The notes beneath the pieces were generated by a model that made no database searches, was not told the origin of the DNA, and worked only from the letters and a program-made list of their open reading frames with translations. Shown in pieces: positions 26,253-34,592 of a stretch of 64,000 nucleotides of DNA. A program made the position numbers and the translations under genes. This DNA comes from CADEDH01 sp965216205 (GTDB lineage Bacteria > Actinomycetota > Acidimicrobiia > Acidimicrobiales > SZUA-35), in contig OZ244139.1 in assembly GCA_965216205.1 (NCBI GenBank), positions 4,278,001 to 4,342,000 of the forward strand, in the 5' to 3' direction. Numbering within the stretch: the stretch's first letter is position 1; every line of letters begins with the position of its first letter.

Positions 26253-26702
26253 ATGACCGACGACGAACCGACCGGCGGCGACATGACCACCGAGCAGACG
26301 AGGGCGCTGATCGAGCGGTACTACAACGCGCTCACCAAGGCCGACCGGGAGACGGTGGCCTCGCTCGTGGCCGACGACTGCACCTGGGTGCCGCCGGCCA
26401 CCGCCGAGATCGAGCCGGTCTCCGGTGGCCCGGCCGTCGTGGCCGAGCTCACCGGTGACGTGGTGAAGCGCACGTTCGACCTCTCCAAGCCGTTCAGCCT
26501 CGAGGTGCGGTCGATGATCGTCGACGGCCCGATGGCGGTCGTCCAGCAGCGGCTCACCGCCACCGCCAAGGCCACCGGCGCCGACTACGACAACCAGTAC
26601 TGCTGGGTGTACACCTGCCGCGACGGGCAGATCGTGCACATGGAGGAGTACGCCGACACCCTCCTCGCCAGCCGGGCGATGGGGTGGGGCGAACCGACCT
26701 GA
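26253..26702 (+). CDS. NTF2/SnoaL-like cone-fold protein
   Basis: 149 residues. The first helix pair TRALIERYYNALTKADRETV and the strand pattern ending QIVHMEEYADTLL are typical of the SnoaL/ketosteroid-isomerase fold. A GGAG sits 7 nt before the ATG at 26253; an internal ATG at 26283 would be a natural shorter start. No clear catalytic Asp/His pair can be assigned. Its TGA abuts the reversed stop of the SDR gene (TGATCA). Confidence 0.7.
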   Translation: MTDDEPTGGDMTTEQTRALIERYYNALTKADRETVASLVADDCTWVPPATAEIEPVSGGPAVVAELTGDVVKRTFDLSKPFSLEVRSMIVDGPMAVVQQRLTATAKATGADYDNQYCWVYTCRDGQIVHMEEYADTLLASRAMGWGEPT

Positions 26703-27461
26703 TCAGTCGGGATCGGCGCCGCCGCCGAGTCCCATCGTCGGGCCGAGCAGGGCGCCGCCGTCGACGATCCACTCCGAGCCGGTGCTGTAGGTGGCATCGG
26801 CCGCCAGGAACAGCAGCAGCTTCGTGACCTCCTCTGGTTCGCCCTTGCGGGGGATCGCCTGATACGACGCGACGCCGTCGCCGAGGTCGTCGGTCATCGG
26901 CGTCCGGATGGGTCCCGGATGGATCGACAGCACCCGGATCCCGTCGGCCGCCAGTTCCGCCGCCGCCGACTTCGTCATCCCCCGCACGCCCCACTTCGAG
27001 GCCGTGTAGGCACTGATCATGGCGTAGCCCTGCATCCCTGCGGTCGACGAGATGTTGACGATGACCCCACCCCCCGCTCGCCGGAGCGACGGCACCGCGT
27101 GGTGCATGCCGAGGAACGTGCCGGTGAGGTTGATGTCGATCACGCGGCGGAAGTCGTCGGGCTTCATGTCGGCGACCGACCCGTAGGCCACGATCCCGGC
27201 GTTGTTCACCAGCAACCCGATCGGGCCGAAGGTCTCCTCGGTGGCGGCCACCGCCCGCTGCCAGTCGTCGCTGCTGGTCACGTCGAGGTGGGCGTAGTGG
27301 GCGTCGTCGCCCAGCTCCGCCGCCAGCGCCTCGCCTTCCGCGTCGAGGAGATCGCCGAGGACCACCTTCGCCCCCTCGGCCACGAGTCCCCGCACGTGGC
27401 ACTCGCCCATCCCCCGGGCGCCGCCGCTCACCAGCGCCACCGTTCCATCCAGTCGGCCCAT
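26703..27461 (-). CDS. SDR, 3-alpha-hydroxysteroid-dehydrogenase-like
   Basis: 252 residues. A complete classical SDR: GGARGMG for the cofactor, an acidic GDLLD after strand 2 that predicts NAD, NNAG, serine in ISSTAG and the YTASKWG active site. Sequence style (FVVDGG region EWIVDGGALLG) fits 3-alpha/20-beta hydroxysteroid or cyclopentanol dehydrogenases. It lies just downstream of the CoA-transferase gene on the same strand, separated by the 14-bp repeats. GAGGA precedes the ATG. Confidence 0.85.
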   Translation of the reverse strand: MGRLDGTVALVSGGARGMGECHVRGLVAEGAKVVLGDLLDAEGEALAAELGDDAHYAHLDVTSSDDWQRAVAATEETFGPIGLLVNNAGIVAYGSVADMKPDDFRRVIDINLTGTFLGMHHAVPSLRRAGGGVIVNISSTAGMQGYAMISAYTASKWGVRGMTKSAAAELAADGIRVLSIHPGPIRTPMTDDLGDGVASYQAIPRKGEPEEVTKLLLFLAADATYSTGSEWIVDGGALLGPTMGLGGGADPD

Positions 27462-27501
27462 CAGTTCCTCACCTCTCCCCTGCTACCACCGCCGTGCCTT
27501 C

Positions 27502-27590
27502 CTACCAGATCGCGCCTACCAGATCGCGCCTACCAGATCGCGCCTACCAGACCGCGCCTACCAGATCGCGCCTTGCCTACCAGATCGCGC
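27502..27590 (-). repeat. Six copies of a 14-bp unit at the 3' end of the CoA-transferase gene
   Basis: The unit CTACCAGATCGCGC occurs at 27502, 27516, 27530, 27544 (one mismatch), 27558 and 27577, the last after a 5-bp spacer. The copy at 27577 is the gene's own end: on the coding strand it encodes Ala-Ile-Trp-stop. So the last codons have been amplified downstream of the stop. Confidence 0.9.
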
Positions 27591-28809
27591 CCAGAGCCTT
27601 CAGCTCGAGGATCTTGTCGTCGTCGTAGCCGAGCTCGGTCAGGATCTCGTCGGTGTGCTCGGCGTAGTCGGCGGCGAGGCCGCGGGCGCCCCGCCAGTCG
27701 TCGACGTCGAACGGCGCCGGCGGACCGACGAACCCGTCGTCGAACGTGACCAGGTAGTCGTTGGCCAGGATGTGCGCGTCGTCGGCCAGGTCGTCGAGCC
27801 GATGCACCGGCGACACCCACACGTTGGTGCCCCGAATCGACGACCACCAGTGCGCGGTGGTGTTCGTGCGGAGGTGGTCGGCGAGGAGGGGCCGGAACGC
27901 ATCCCGGTTGGTCTGCAGATCGTCGAAGTCGGCGAATCGCTCGTCGTCGAGGAGATGCTCGACACCGAGCGCGTTGGCCAGCTCGACCCACTGGTACTGG
28001 GCGAGCGCAGCGATGGCGACCCAACCGTCGCTCGTCTCGTAGACCGTGAACAGTGGATTGGTGGTGCGATCGGGGCTGAACCGCTCCATCCGCTCGCCGA
28101 GGTTGGCGGCGATGCCGACGCCCTGGAGCTGGAGCCACAGCAGCGCCTGGGTCTGCGAGGTGCCCACCACGCAGCCTTTGCCGGTCCTGGCCCGCTTGAT
28201 CAGGCCCGACATCACCCCGGAGGCCATGTTGGTCCCCGTGAGGATGTCGCTCATCGATCCCGGCGGGTAGTTGGGCACCTCGGACGGGGCGGTGCTGTCC
28301 ATGAACCCGGCGAAGGCCATCCCCACCGTGTCCTGGCAGGGGTCGTCGGCGAGCGGGCCACGCATGCCGAAGCCGGCACCCCGGCAGTAGACGAGTTGGG
28401 GGTTGATGGCGAGGAGCGTGTCGGGGTCGGCCCCGAACCGCTCGAGGCCGACCTCCCGGAGGTTCGTCACGAACACGTCGGCGTCGGCGATCAGCTTCTC
28501 GAACACCTCGCGACCCGGCTCCGAGGTGATGTCGAGCGCCAGCGACCGCTTGTTGCGGTTGAGCGACGCGTAGAGCCACTCCCGACCGCGGTCGTCGAAC
28601 GTGATCCCGAAGACGCTGCGGAAGTTCCGCATCTTGTCGACCTTGCCCACCTGCTCGATCTTGATCACGTCGGCGCCGAGACTGGCGAGGGCGAGGCCCG
28701 CGACCGGCCCCTGGACGTACATCGAGAGCTCGACGACCTTCACGCCGGCCAGCGGCGCCTCCTCGGTATCGACCGACGACGCTGAGGGGGATGGTTCCGC
28801 AGTGCTCAT
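27577..28809 (-). CDS. Class III CoA-transferase (CaiB/BaiF family)
   Basis: 410 residues. VKVVELSMYVQGPVAGLALA at the N-terminus, then LGADVIKIEQV, LYASLNRNKRSLALDI and ADVFVTNLREVGLERFG are the standard landmarks. The segment DTVGMAFAGFMDSTA lies where the family has its catalytic-aspartate loop. Compared with many members the GxP motif is VQGPVAG. The acid substrate is unknown. The ATG at 28809 is supported by a leaderless promoter. The gene is divergent from the DMT carrier gene. Confidence 0.85.
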   Translation of the reverse strand: MSTAEPSPSASSVDTEEAPLAGVKVVELSMYVQGPVAGLALASLGADVIKIEQVGKVDKMRNFRSVFGITFDDRGREWLYASLNRNKRSLALDITSEPGREVFEKLIADADVFVTNLREVGLERFGADPDTLLAINPQLVYCRGAGFGMRGPLADDPCQDTVGMAFAGFMDSTAPSEVPNYPPGSMSDILTGTNMASGVMSGLIKRARTGKGCVVGTSQTQALLWLQLQGVGIAANLGERMERFSPDRTTNPLFTVYETSDGWVAIAALAQYQWVELANALGVEHLLDDERFADFDDLQTNRDAFRPLLADHLRTNTTAHWWSSIRGTNVWVSPVHRLDDLADDAHILANDYLVTFDDGFVGPPAPFDVDDWRGARGLAADYAEHTDEILTELGYDDDKILELKALGAIW

Positions 28810-28815
28810 GGCAGA

Positions 28816-28821
28816 ACACTA
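28816..28821 (-). promoter_or_regulatory. -10 hexamer TAGTGT of the CoA-transferase gene
   Basis: Six nucleotides before the ATG at 28809; within the short divergent interval shared with the DMT carrier. Confidence 0.6.
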
Positions 28822-28891
28822 GTCAACGGTCACAATCTGGCCAGATGGCGGACCTCCGAGCGCTGCCCGTCGACGCCGCCGAGGCGGCTCG

Positions 28892-28897
28892 TACGAT
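28892..28897 (+). promoter_or_regulatory. -10 hexamer TACGAT of the DMT carrier gene
   Basis: Seven nucleotides before the ATG at 28905. It decides for this start over the in-frame upstream codon at 28791. Confidence 0.6.
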
Positions 28898-28904
28898 TGT
28901 GCCG

Positions 28905-29813
28905 ATGGAGGCGACACCGCCGACCGCGGAGGTCGAGCCGGCCGTTTCGGCTGACCGGGCAGCGAAGCTCGGCGGGCGGGCGAGCGGTCTCGCCCAGCTC
29001 CACCTCGCGGTGCTGCTCTTCGGGGCGGCGGGGTTGTTCGGGAAGCTCGTCGACCTGACGCCAGCGCCGCTGGTGCTGGCCAGAGCCGGGATCGCAGCGG
29101 CGTTCGTGTTCATCGTTGCCGTCGGGGGGCGACGATCGATACAGCCTCGACGCCGTGTCGATCTCGTCGTGTTCGCCGCGATCGGTTCGCTGCTGGCGGT
29201 GCACTGGGTGGCGTTCTACCGGTCGGTGCAGGTGTCGACGGTGTCGATCGCGGTGCTGGCGGTGGCGACGTTCCCCGTGTTCACCGCGCTGCTCGGGCCG
29301 CTCTCGATCGGCCGTCTGCCTTCCCGTCGTGATGTGGTGCTGGCAGTTGTTGCATTCGTCGGTGTGGCGGTCATCGTCGGCCGGGTCGACCTGACCGGCG
29401 CGGTCGCCCAGGGCGTGCTGTGGGGGGTGGCGGCCTCAGCGCTGTTCGCCGTGCTGACGATCGTCAACGAGCGCCTGATCGTCGGCTACCCCGGCATCAC
29501 CGTCGCGCTGTACCAGTTCGCGGTTGCGGCGCTGGTGCTGGCCCCGTTCTCGCTGGGTGAGCTGGCTTCCGTCAACGGTCGAGGCTGGCTCCTGCTCGTC
29601 GTGTTCGGAACCTTGATCACCGCCGTTCCCCACACCTTGTTCATCGCGTCGATGCGCCGGTTCGCGTCGGCCACCGCCAGTCTGACGGTGAGCCTCGAAC
29701 CGGTCTACGGCATCGCCCTGGCGTGGCTGACCCTCGCCGAGACACCGAGCCCTCGGGTCCTCGTCGGCGGCGCGATCATCCTCGCCACCGTCGCGATCGG
29801 CACGCGCCGGTGA
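28905..29813 (+). CDS. EamA-family (DMT) transporter
   Basis: 302 residues with ten predicted membrane helices in two five-helix halves. The first helix is LHLAVLLFGAAGLFGKLVDL and the half ends with ATFPVFTALLGPL, a typical EamA helix 4. The second half ends TASLTVSLEPVYGIALAWL, the matching conserved region. Such carriers export amino acids, nucleosides or other metabolites; the substrate is unknown. A strong hairpin follows the gene. Confidence 0.85.
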   Translation: MEATPPTAEVEPAVSADRAAKLGGRASGLAQLHLAVLLFGAAGLFGKLVDLTPAPLVLARAGIAAAFVFIVAVGGRRSIQPRRRVDLVVFAAIGSLLAVHWVAFYRSVQVSTVSIAVLAVATFPVFTALLGPLSIGRLPSRRDVVLAVVAFVGVAVIVGRVDLTGAVAQGVLWGVAASALFAVLTIVNERLIVGYPGITVALYQFAVAALVLAPFSLGELASVNGRGWLLLVVFGTLITAVPHTLFIASMRRFASATASLTVSLEPVYGIALAWLTLAETPSPRVLVGGAIILATVAIGTRR

Positions 29814-29826
29814 AACGCGCCGACAT

Positions 29827-29865
29827 TTGTGGTCTTTGCAGCGGTATGCGCCGCAAAAACCACAA
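29827..29865. terminator. Bidirectional hairpin between convergent genes
   Basis: The arms at 29827-29843 and 29849-29865 pair over 17 positions with two mismatches and a 5-nt loop (GTATG). The stem is AT-rich against its surroundings (TTGTGGT and ACCACAA). It lies 14 bp after the DMT gene and 20 bp before the end of the amidohydrolase gene, so it may end both transcripts. Confidence 0.75.
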
Positions 29866-29885
29866 GTTTCGCTGGGGGTGGGGGG

Positions 29886-31619
29886 TCAGCCGCGGCCGTG
29901 GCGGAGCAGGGCGCCCGGGGTGGCGCCGGTGCACTCGCCGTCGTCGAAGGTGACCTCGCCGTTGACGATGATCTTGTCGTAGCCCTTCGCCCGCTGGACC
30001 CGACGCCACTCACCGCCGGGGAGGTCGTGCTCGACGTCGCCGATCCACGGTGGGTCGATGGCGAGCTCCTCCATGTCGTAGATGACGACATCGGCGGCCT
30101 TGCCCTCCTCGAGCACGCCGCGGTCGCGGAACCCGGCGGCCTTCGCCGGCAGGTTCGACAGCCGGAAGTGGGCCTCCTCAAGAGTGATGACGCTCTCATC
30201 GCGCACGAGCCAGGTGAGGAAGTCGGTGGTGTAGGCACCGCCGGTGAAGAACTTGGTGTGGGCGCCGCCGTCCGACACGCCGGGGATGGCGTAGGGGTTC
30301 TGGATCATCTCGGCCATGAACTCGGCATTGGAGCCCTTGTCGGGGCCGAGGAACTCCACGTTGAGATCGCCCTCGAGCGAGAGGTCGAGCATGACCTCGA
30401 TGTGGTGCTTGCCCTCGTCGGCGGCGATGTCGCCAACCGACTTGCCCACGTACTTCTGGAGGCTCGCCTCCCGGTTGACGCCCTGCACCACCAGGCTCTT
30501 GGGGTTGCCACCGACGCCGGCCTGGATGACCTGCAGCCGCCGGTCGGCCTCCTCGGCCTCCTCGACCAACGCCCGGCGCAGCTCGGGATCCTGCATCTTC
30601 TCGACCTTCTCCTCCTTCGTGCCGGTGGTGACGGCCCGCCACGCCGGGGAGGCGTCGTAGAGGTTCCAGTGCTCGAGGGTGAAGGCGAAGCCGGCCCGGC
30701 CGGTACCGCACTGGGCGTAGATCGGGAGGCCCTGGTCACGGCACTTGTCGATCCACCGCAGCGGCCGGCGGTGCACCTCGGGGTCCTTGCGGGAAGGAGC
30801 CACCACGTTGTGGAGGATCGGCCGCTTCGCCGTACCGGCCAGCGTCTCGAGGAACGCGAGGTCGGCCCGGATGTCGCCGGTCCCCTGGGTGATCTGGATG
30901 AAGCCCTCGTCGCGCTCGGCCAGCACCTCGGCGAGGGCGAGGATGTCGGCGTCGTGCATGATGTCGGTCACCATCGGCGAGCCGTCGTAGTCGGCCTGCA
31001 CGGAGTCGGGACCGAGGCGCTGGATCGAGAAGCCGCACAGACCGGCGTCCATCCCCTCGTGGAGGAGCCGCTGCATCTCCTTGCGCTCCTCCACGCTGGC
31101 CGGCTCGCCCGCCTTCGCCTTCTCCAGCCCCATCACGTAGGTCATGAGCGACGCGGTGGGCATGTACTGGATGCAGTTCACGCCCTTCGGGGCGCGGTCG
31201 AGGCTGTCGAGGTACTCGGGGATCGTCTCCCAGTCCCAGTCCATGCCCTGCTTCATCGACTCGTACGGGATGGCCTCGGTGCGGGTCATCGTCAGCATCG
31301 AGCGGTCCTGGAACTCGGGCTTCACCGGGGCGAACCCGAACCCGCAGTTGCCGAGCACCACGCTCGTCACGCCGTGGTAGCCGGAGATCGTGCACCACGG
31401 ATCCCATCGGATCTGGGCGTCGTAGTGGGTGTGGAGGTCCACGAAGCCGGGGGCGACGATCTTGCCGGTTGCGTCGATCACCTCGTCGGCCACGCCGTCG
31501 GCCCGTCCGCCGAGTTGGGCGATCTTGCCGTCCTTGATCCAGACGTCGCCCTGGTAGCGCGGTACCCGGGTTCCGTCGACGATGGTGCCGCCGGTCAGGT
31601 GGAGGTCGTAGTCGGCCAT
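29886..31619 (-). CDS. N-acyl-D-amino-acid deacylase-like amidohydrolase (Amidohydro_3)
   Basis: 577 residues. The metal motif HTHYDAQ follows APGFVDL after a beta-sandwich N-terminus (LTGGTIVDGTRVPRYQGDV). Other landmarks are SVVLGNCGFGFAP, with the cysteine that can be a zinc ligand in D-aminoacylases, and GVSDGGAHTKFF for the late aspartate and histidine. The family hydrolyses N-acyl-D-amino acids, dihydropyrimidine-like amides and related compounds. The start has AAGGGACGAG upstream. It is divergent from the SMP-30 gene. Confidence 0.85.
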   Translation of the reverse strand: MADYDLHLTGGTIVDGTRVPRYQGDVWIKDGKIAQLGGRADGVADEVIDATGKIVAPGFVDLHTHYDAQIRWDPWCTISGYHGVTSVVLGNCGFGFAPVKPEFQDRSMLTMTRTEAIPYESMKQGMDWDWETIPEYLDSLDRAPKGVNCIQYMPTASLMTYVMGLEKAKAGEPASVEERKEMQRLLHEGMDAGLCGFSIQRLGPDSVQADYDGSPMVTDIMHDADILALAEVLAERDEGFIQITQGTGDIRADLAFLETLAGTAKRPILHNVVAPSRKDPEVHRRPLRWIDKCRDQGLPIYAQCGTGRAGFAFTLEHWNLYDASPAWRAVTTGTKEEKVEKMQDPELRRALVEEAEEADRRLQVIQAGVGGNPKSLVVQGVNREASLQKYVGKSVGDIAADEGKHHIEVMLDLSLEGDLNVEFLGPDKGSNAEFMAEMIQNPYAIPGVSDGGAHTKFFTGGAYTTDFLTWLVRDESVITLEEAHFRLSNLPAKAAGFRDRGVLEEGKAADVVIYDMEELAIDPPWIGDVEHDLPGGEWRRVQRAKGYDKIIVNGEVTFDDGECTGATPGALLRHGRG

Positions 31620-31746
31620 GGTGCTCGTCCCTTCGGGCCTTTGGGCAGGTCCCCCCTGCACAGTTGACAAAACGCTACCCATGGGTGAGCGTGCGCCTCT
31701 AATCGATGGGCGGAAGACGCGCTCGACGAGCGGAAACGGAGGACAC

Positions 31747-32658
31747 ATGGACGTGATGGTGGAGGGCCTGCTCTTCCCCGAGGGGCCGATCGCGATGCCC
31801 GATGGCAGCGTGCTCCTGGTGGAGATCGCCCGGGGCACCGTGAGCCGGGTGACGCCGGACGGGACCGTCGAGGTGGTCGCCGAGTGCGGGGGTGGGCCGA
31901 ACGGTATCGCCATCGGCCCCGACGGCCGGGTGTACGTGTGCAACAACGGCGGGTTCGACACCACGATCGACGCCAAGGGTCGGGTGCGGATCGCCGACAC
32001 GAACGACTCCTACGTCGGCGGTTCGATCCAGGTGGTGGACATCGACTCCGGCGAGGTCGAGACGCTCTACACCGCAGCCGATGGTCACCCGCTCAGCGCC
32101 CCGAACGACATCGTGTTCGACGCGGAGGGCGGGTTCTGGTTCACCGACCACGGCAAGCACTGGGACCGCCAGCGCGACCACGGCGGCATCTACTACGCCA
32201 AGCCCGACGGGTCCTTCATCGCCGAGATCATCTACCCGGTGGAGGGCCCGAACGGGATCGGTCTCTCCCCCGACGACGCCCGCCTGTACGTGGCCGAGAC
32301 CCACACCGGTCGGGTCCGGGTGTGGGACGTGACCGGTCCCGGCGAGCTCGACCGTCCCTACGGCAAGGCCACCCGTGGCCGCCTCCTGGCCGGGCTCGAG
32401 GGCGAGCAGTTGCTCGACTCCCTCGCCGTCGACAGCGAGGACCACGTGTGCGTGGCCACGATCCGCAACGGCGGGGTGACCGACTTCGCCCCCGACGGCT
32501 CGTCGACCCACGTGGCCACCGGCGATCCGCTCACCACCAACATCTGCTTCGGCGGGGCCGACATGACCACCGCCTACATCACCGGCTCGCTGAACGGCAC
32601 GCTGCTGCGCACCACGTGGTCCCGCCCCGGCCATCGCCTCCACCACAACCCGTACTGA
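31747..32658 (+). CDS. SMP-30/gluconolactonase-like six-bladed propeller
   Basis: 303 residues; GGAGGA 5 nt before ATG 31747. The first-blade glutamate (LLFPEGPIA), NGIAIGPDG, the SAPNDIVFDAEGGFWFTD block with its conserved Asn-Asp, and GPNGIGLSPDDARLYVAE with the late metal aspartate are all present. These enzymes open lactones such as gluconolactone using a divalent metal. No signal peptide is seen. Seven bases separate it from the phosphatase gene. Confidence 0.85.
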   Translation: MDVMVEGLLFPEGPIAMPDGSVLLVEIARGTVSRVTPDGTVEVVAECGGGPNGIAIGPDGRVYVCNNGGFDTTIDAKGRVRIADTNDSYVGGSIQVVDIDSGEVETLYTAADGHPLSAPNDIVFDAEGGFWFTDHGKHWDRQRDHGGIYYAKPDGSFIAEIIYPVEGPNGIGLSPDDARLYVAETHTGRVRVWDVTGPGELDRPYGKATRGRLLAGLEGEQLLDSLAVDSEDHVCVATIRNGGVTDFAPDGSSTHVATGDPLTTNICFGGADMTTAYITGSLNGTLLRTTWSRPGHRLHHNPY

Positions 32659-32665
32659 GGCGAGG

Positions 32666-33217
32666 ATGGCGATCGTCAGCATGGTTCGGCACGGCGAGGC
32701 GGCCGCCGCCTACAGCCAGCATCCCGACCCGGGGCTCAGCGATCGGGGGCGGGCGCAGGCCGACGCGGTGGCCGGTGAGCTCGCGGGCCTCGGTCCGCTG
32801 CCGGTGCTGTCGAGCCCGATGGCCAGGGCCCAGGAGACGGCGCGGCCCCTGGCGACGGCCTGGCGCCGGAGCGTCGAGATCGAACCGGCGGTGTCGGAGA
32901 TCCCGAGCCCTGCCGGGCTCTCCCCGGCCGACCGGGGCCGGTGGCTGCAGGCGGCGATGGCCGGCACGTGGGCCGACACGAGCGACGAGGTCCGGGCGTG
33001 GCGGGACGGCGTGGCCCGAGCGCTGATCGCCCTCGACGGCGACGCTGTCGTCTTCTCCCACTTCGTCGCCATCAACGCCGCCATCGCTGTGGCCACCGGC
33101 GCCGACACCATGCGGTGCCGACACGTCGACCACTGCTCGGTCACCACGTTCGACACCGCGGGCGGGTCGCTCACGCTCGTCGAGGAAGGCCGCGAGGGCC
33201 AGACGACGATCCTGTAG
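32666..33217 (+). CDS. Histidine phosphatase family protein
   Basis: 183 residues. MVRHGEA holds the phosphorylated histidine (about residue 8), and the paired arginine is in LSSPMARAQETA. The second catalytic histidine is in VVFSHFVAINAA. The protein is short for phosphoglycerate mutase and fits small cytosolic phosphatases. It follows the SMP-30 gene by 7 bp; a functional link is not evident. Confidence 0.85.
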   Translation: MAIVSMVRHGEAAAAYSQHPDPGLSDRGRAQADAVAGELAGLGPLPVLSSPMARAQETARPLATAWRRSVEIEPAVSEIPSPAGLSPADRGRWLQAAMAGTWADTSDEVRAWRDGVARALIALDGDAVVFSHFVAINAAIAVATGADTMRCRHVDHCSVTTFDTAGGSLTLVEEGREGQTTIL

Positions 33218-33242
33218 CGCCCGGCGGACGGGACGGAGCCGG

Positions 33243-33248
33243 TACTCT
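33243..33248 (+). promoter_or_regulatory. -10 hexamer TACTCT of the amphi-Trp gene
   Basis: Six nucleotides before the ATG at 33255. Confidence 0.55.
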
Positions 33249-33254
33249 GCCGGC

Positions 33255-33473
33255 ATGGAGATCCTGGAGATCGAAACCGAGCGGACCCTGAGCCGGGAGG
33301 ACGCGGCGGCGTGGCTCCGCGAGCTCGCCGATCAGTTGGCGCGGAACAACCAGTTGCAGTTCCGGCAGGACGGCCTGAAGTACACGGTGCGGGTGCCGGG
33401 CGAGGTCACCATGGAGGTCGAGGTGGAGATCGAGGACGACGGCTCGAAGCTGGAGATCGAGCTGTCCTGGTAG
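33255..33473 (+). CDS. Amphi-Trp domain protein
   Basis: 72 residues, the length of this small domain. The pattern ERTLSREDAAAWLRELADQL followed by a strand-rich half that ends in a terminal tryptophan (KLEIELSW) is diagnostic. The function of the domain is unknown. The protein is acidic and presumably cytosolic. It ends 21 bp before the convergent UGSC partner gene. Confidence 0.75.
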   Translation: MEILEIETERTLSREDAAAWLRELADQLARNNQLQFRQDGLKYTVRVPGEVTMEVEVEIEDDGSKLEIELSW

Positions 33474-33494
33474 CGGCTACCCGACGCTGAGCCG

Positions 33495-34565
33495 CTACGC
33501 GGGCGCGACCTCGCGGGTGACGGCGACGGTCGAGGCGCCGAACGTCGGCAACCACGACGAGTGCCGGCCGAAGCCGCCGAGCACGATCACCAGCAGGTCG
33601 TCCGGTTGGGCGATGATCGGCACCTCCGACTCGGTGGCGAACGGATCGTCGACCATCTTGGCCATCCCACCCCGCTCCCAGATGTGTCGGGGGATGCGGG
33701 CGTGGTCGAACACGTGTCGCTTCACATCAGCCTTGCTGTACCCACCGCCGGCCACGATCGCGGCGTGCTCGGGGCCGAATGCCAGCACCGGCCCGCCGTG
33801 GAGGTAGGCGTTGTTGGAGCCCATGTCCGACAGCGACCCGGCGACGGTGGTGAGCACGCCGGCGGCGTCGGTGGAGACGTGGTCGTTGATGTTGTGGGGG
33901 CTCTCGCAGCCGACCACGGTGACCGTCGACTGCCCAGCGTCGAAACCGCGCTCCACGTGCAGCGGCTCCCACGGGCTCTCGGCCTCGTTCTCGGCCACAC
34001 AGAACGAGTACTTCGACGGCGCGCCCTGGGTGGCGCGGTCGAGCACGCCGGGGGCGGCACCCCCCACATTGAGCAGGATCAGCCGCATCGCCCGACCGAT
34101 CGTGGCGTTGGCCCGGAAGCCGGGACCGTACGCCCCGTAGCGGGCGTTGACGCCGACCTCCTCGGCCACAGGACCGTTCACGATCACCAGCGGTGAGCAC
34201 GGGTGAGTGGTGGCCTGCACCGCGAACAGGTTGAAGGCGGGGTCGAGCGCCGCTTCCACCGCGGCCACCACGACCCGGAAGTGCTGGGGGCGGCAGCCGG
34301 CCATGACCGCGTTGATGGCGAGGTGCTCGATGGTCGCGACGCCCTGGCGGGGCGGCATGGCGCCCAGCTCGTCGGTCGGGTTGCGACCGCCGGGGGCGGC
34401 GTCGAGCATGGCTTCGACCCTGGCGGCGGTGGGCGGCACGGCCGGGAGCCCGTCGGACCAACCCATCTCGGCGAGGTGGTCGTCGAAGTGCTCCTGGTCG
34501 GCGTCGGCGAGCTCGATCAGCTCGGGACGGGCGAGCGGCTCGGTTTCTGGCGTGGTGGCCGTCAT
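33495..34565 (-). CDS. UGSC-cassette partner protein, copy 1
   Basis: 356 residues, function unknown. It is a clear paralogue of 40224-41345: both share GWSDGLPAVPPT/GCTDGLPVIVPT at the N-terminus, VMAGC followed by VVVAA, ATTH with a nearby cysteine, a fully conserved IVNGP, RANATIGRA/RANASIGRA, FCVAENE/YCIAEDE and a late HTAV/HAAIVAGGGY-type segment. Several cysteines are conserved (in MAGC, after TTH, and in the F/YC-AE segment), which suits redox or metal chemistry. No membrane helix or signal peptide. It begins 27 bp after the selenoprotein gene, so the pair forms one transcript. Confidence 0.75.
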   Translation of the reverse strand: MTATTPETEPLARPELIELADADQEHFDDHLAEMGWSDGLPAVPPTAARVEAMLDAAPGGRNPTDELGAMPPRQGVATIEHLAINAVMAGCRPQHFRVVVAAVEAALDPAFNLFAVQATTHPCSPLVIVNGPVAEEVGVNARYGAYGPGFRANATIGRAMRLILLNVGGAAPGVLDRATQGAPSKYSFCVAENEAESPWEPLHVERGFDAGQSTVTVVGCESPHNINDHVSTDAAGVLTTVAGSLSDMGSNNAYLHGGPVLAFGPEHAAIVAGGGYSKADVKRHVFDHARIPRHIWERGGMAKMVDDPFATESEVPIIAQPDDLLVIVLGGFGRHSSWLPTFGASTVAVTREVAPA

Positions 34566-34592
34566 CGGGGGCTCGTCACGGCGTGGGGACCG

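Noticed and set aside
31618..31746. Longer start of the SMP-30 gene and of the opposite amidohydrolase gene
   Set aside because: GGAGGA before ATG 31747 and the family N-terminus fix the start. The minus-strand frame beyond 31619 has no similarity to the amidohydrolase fold.
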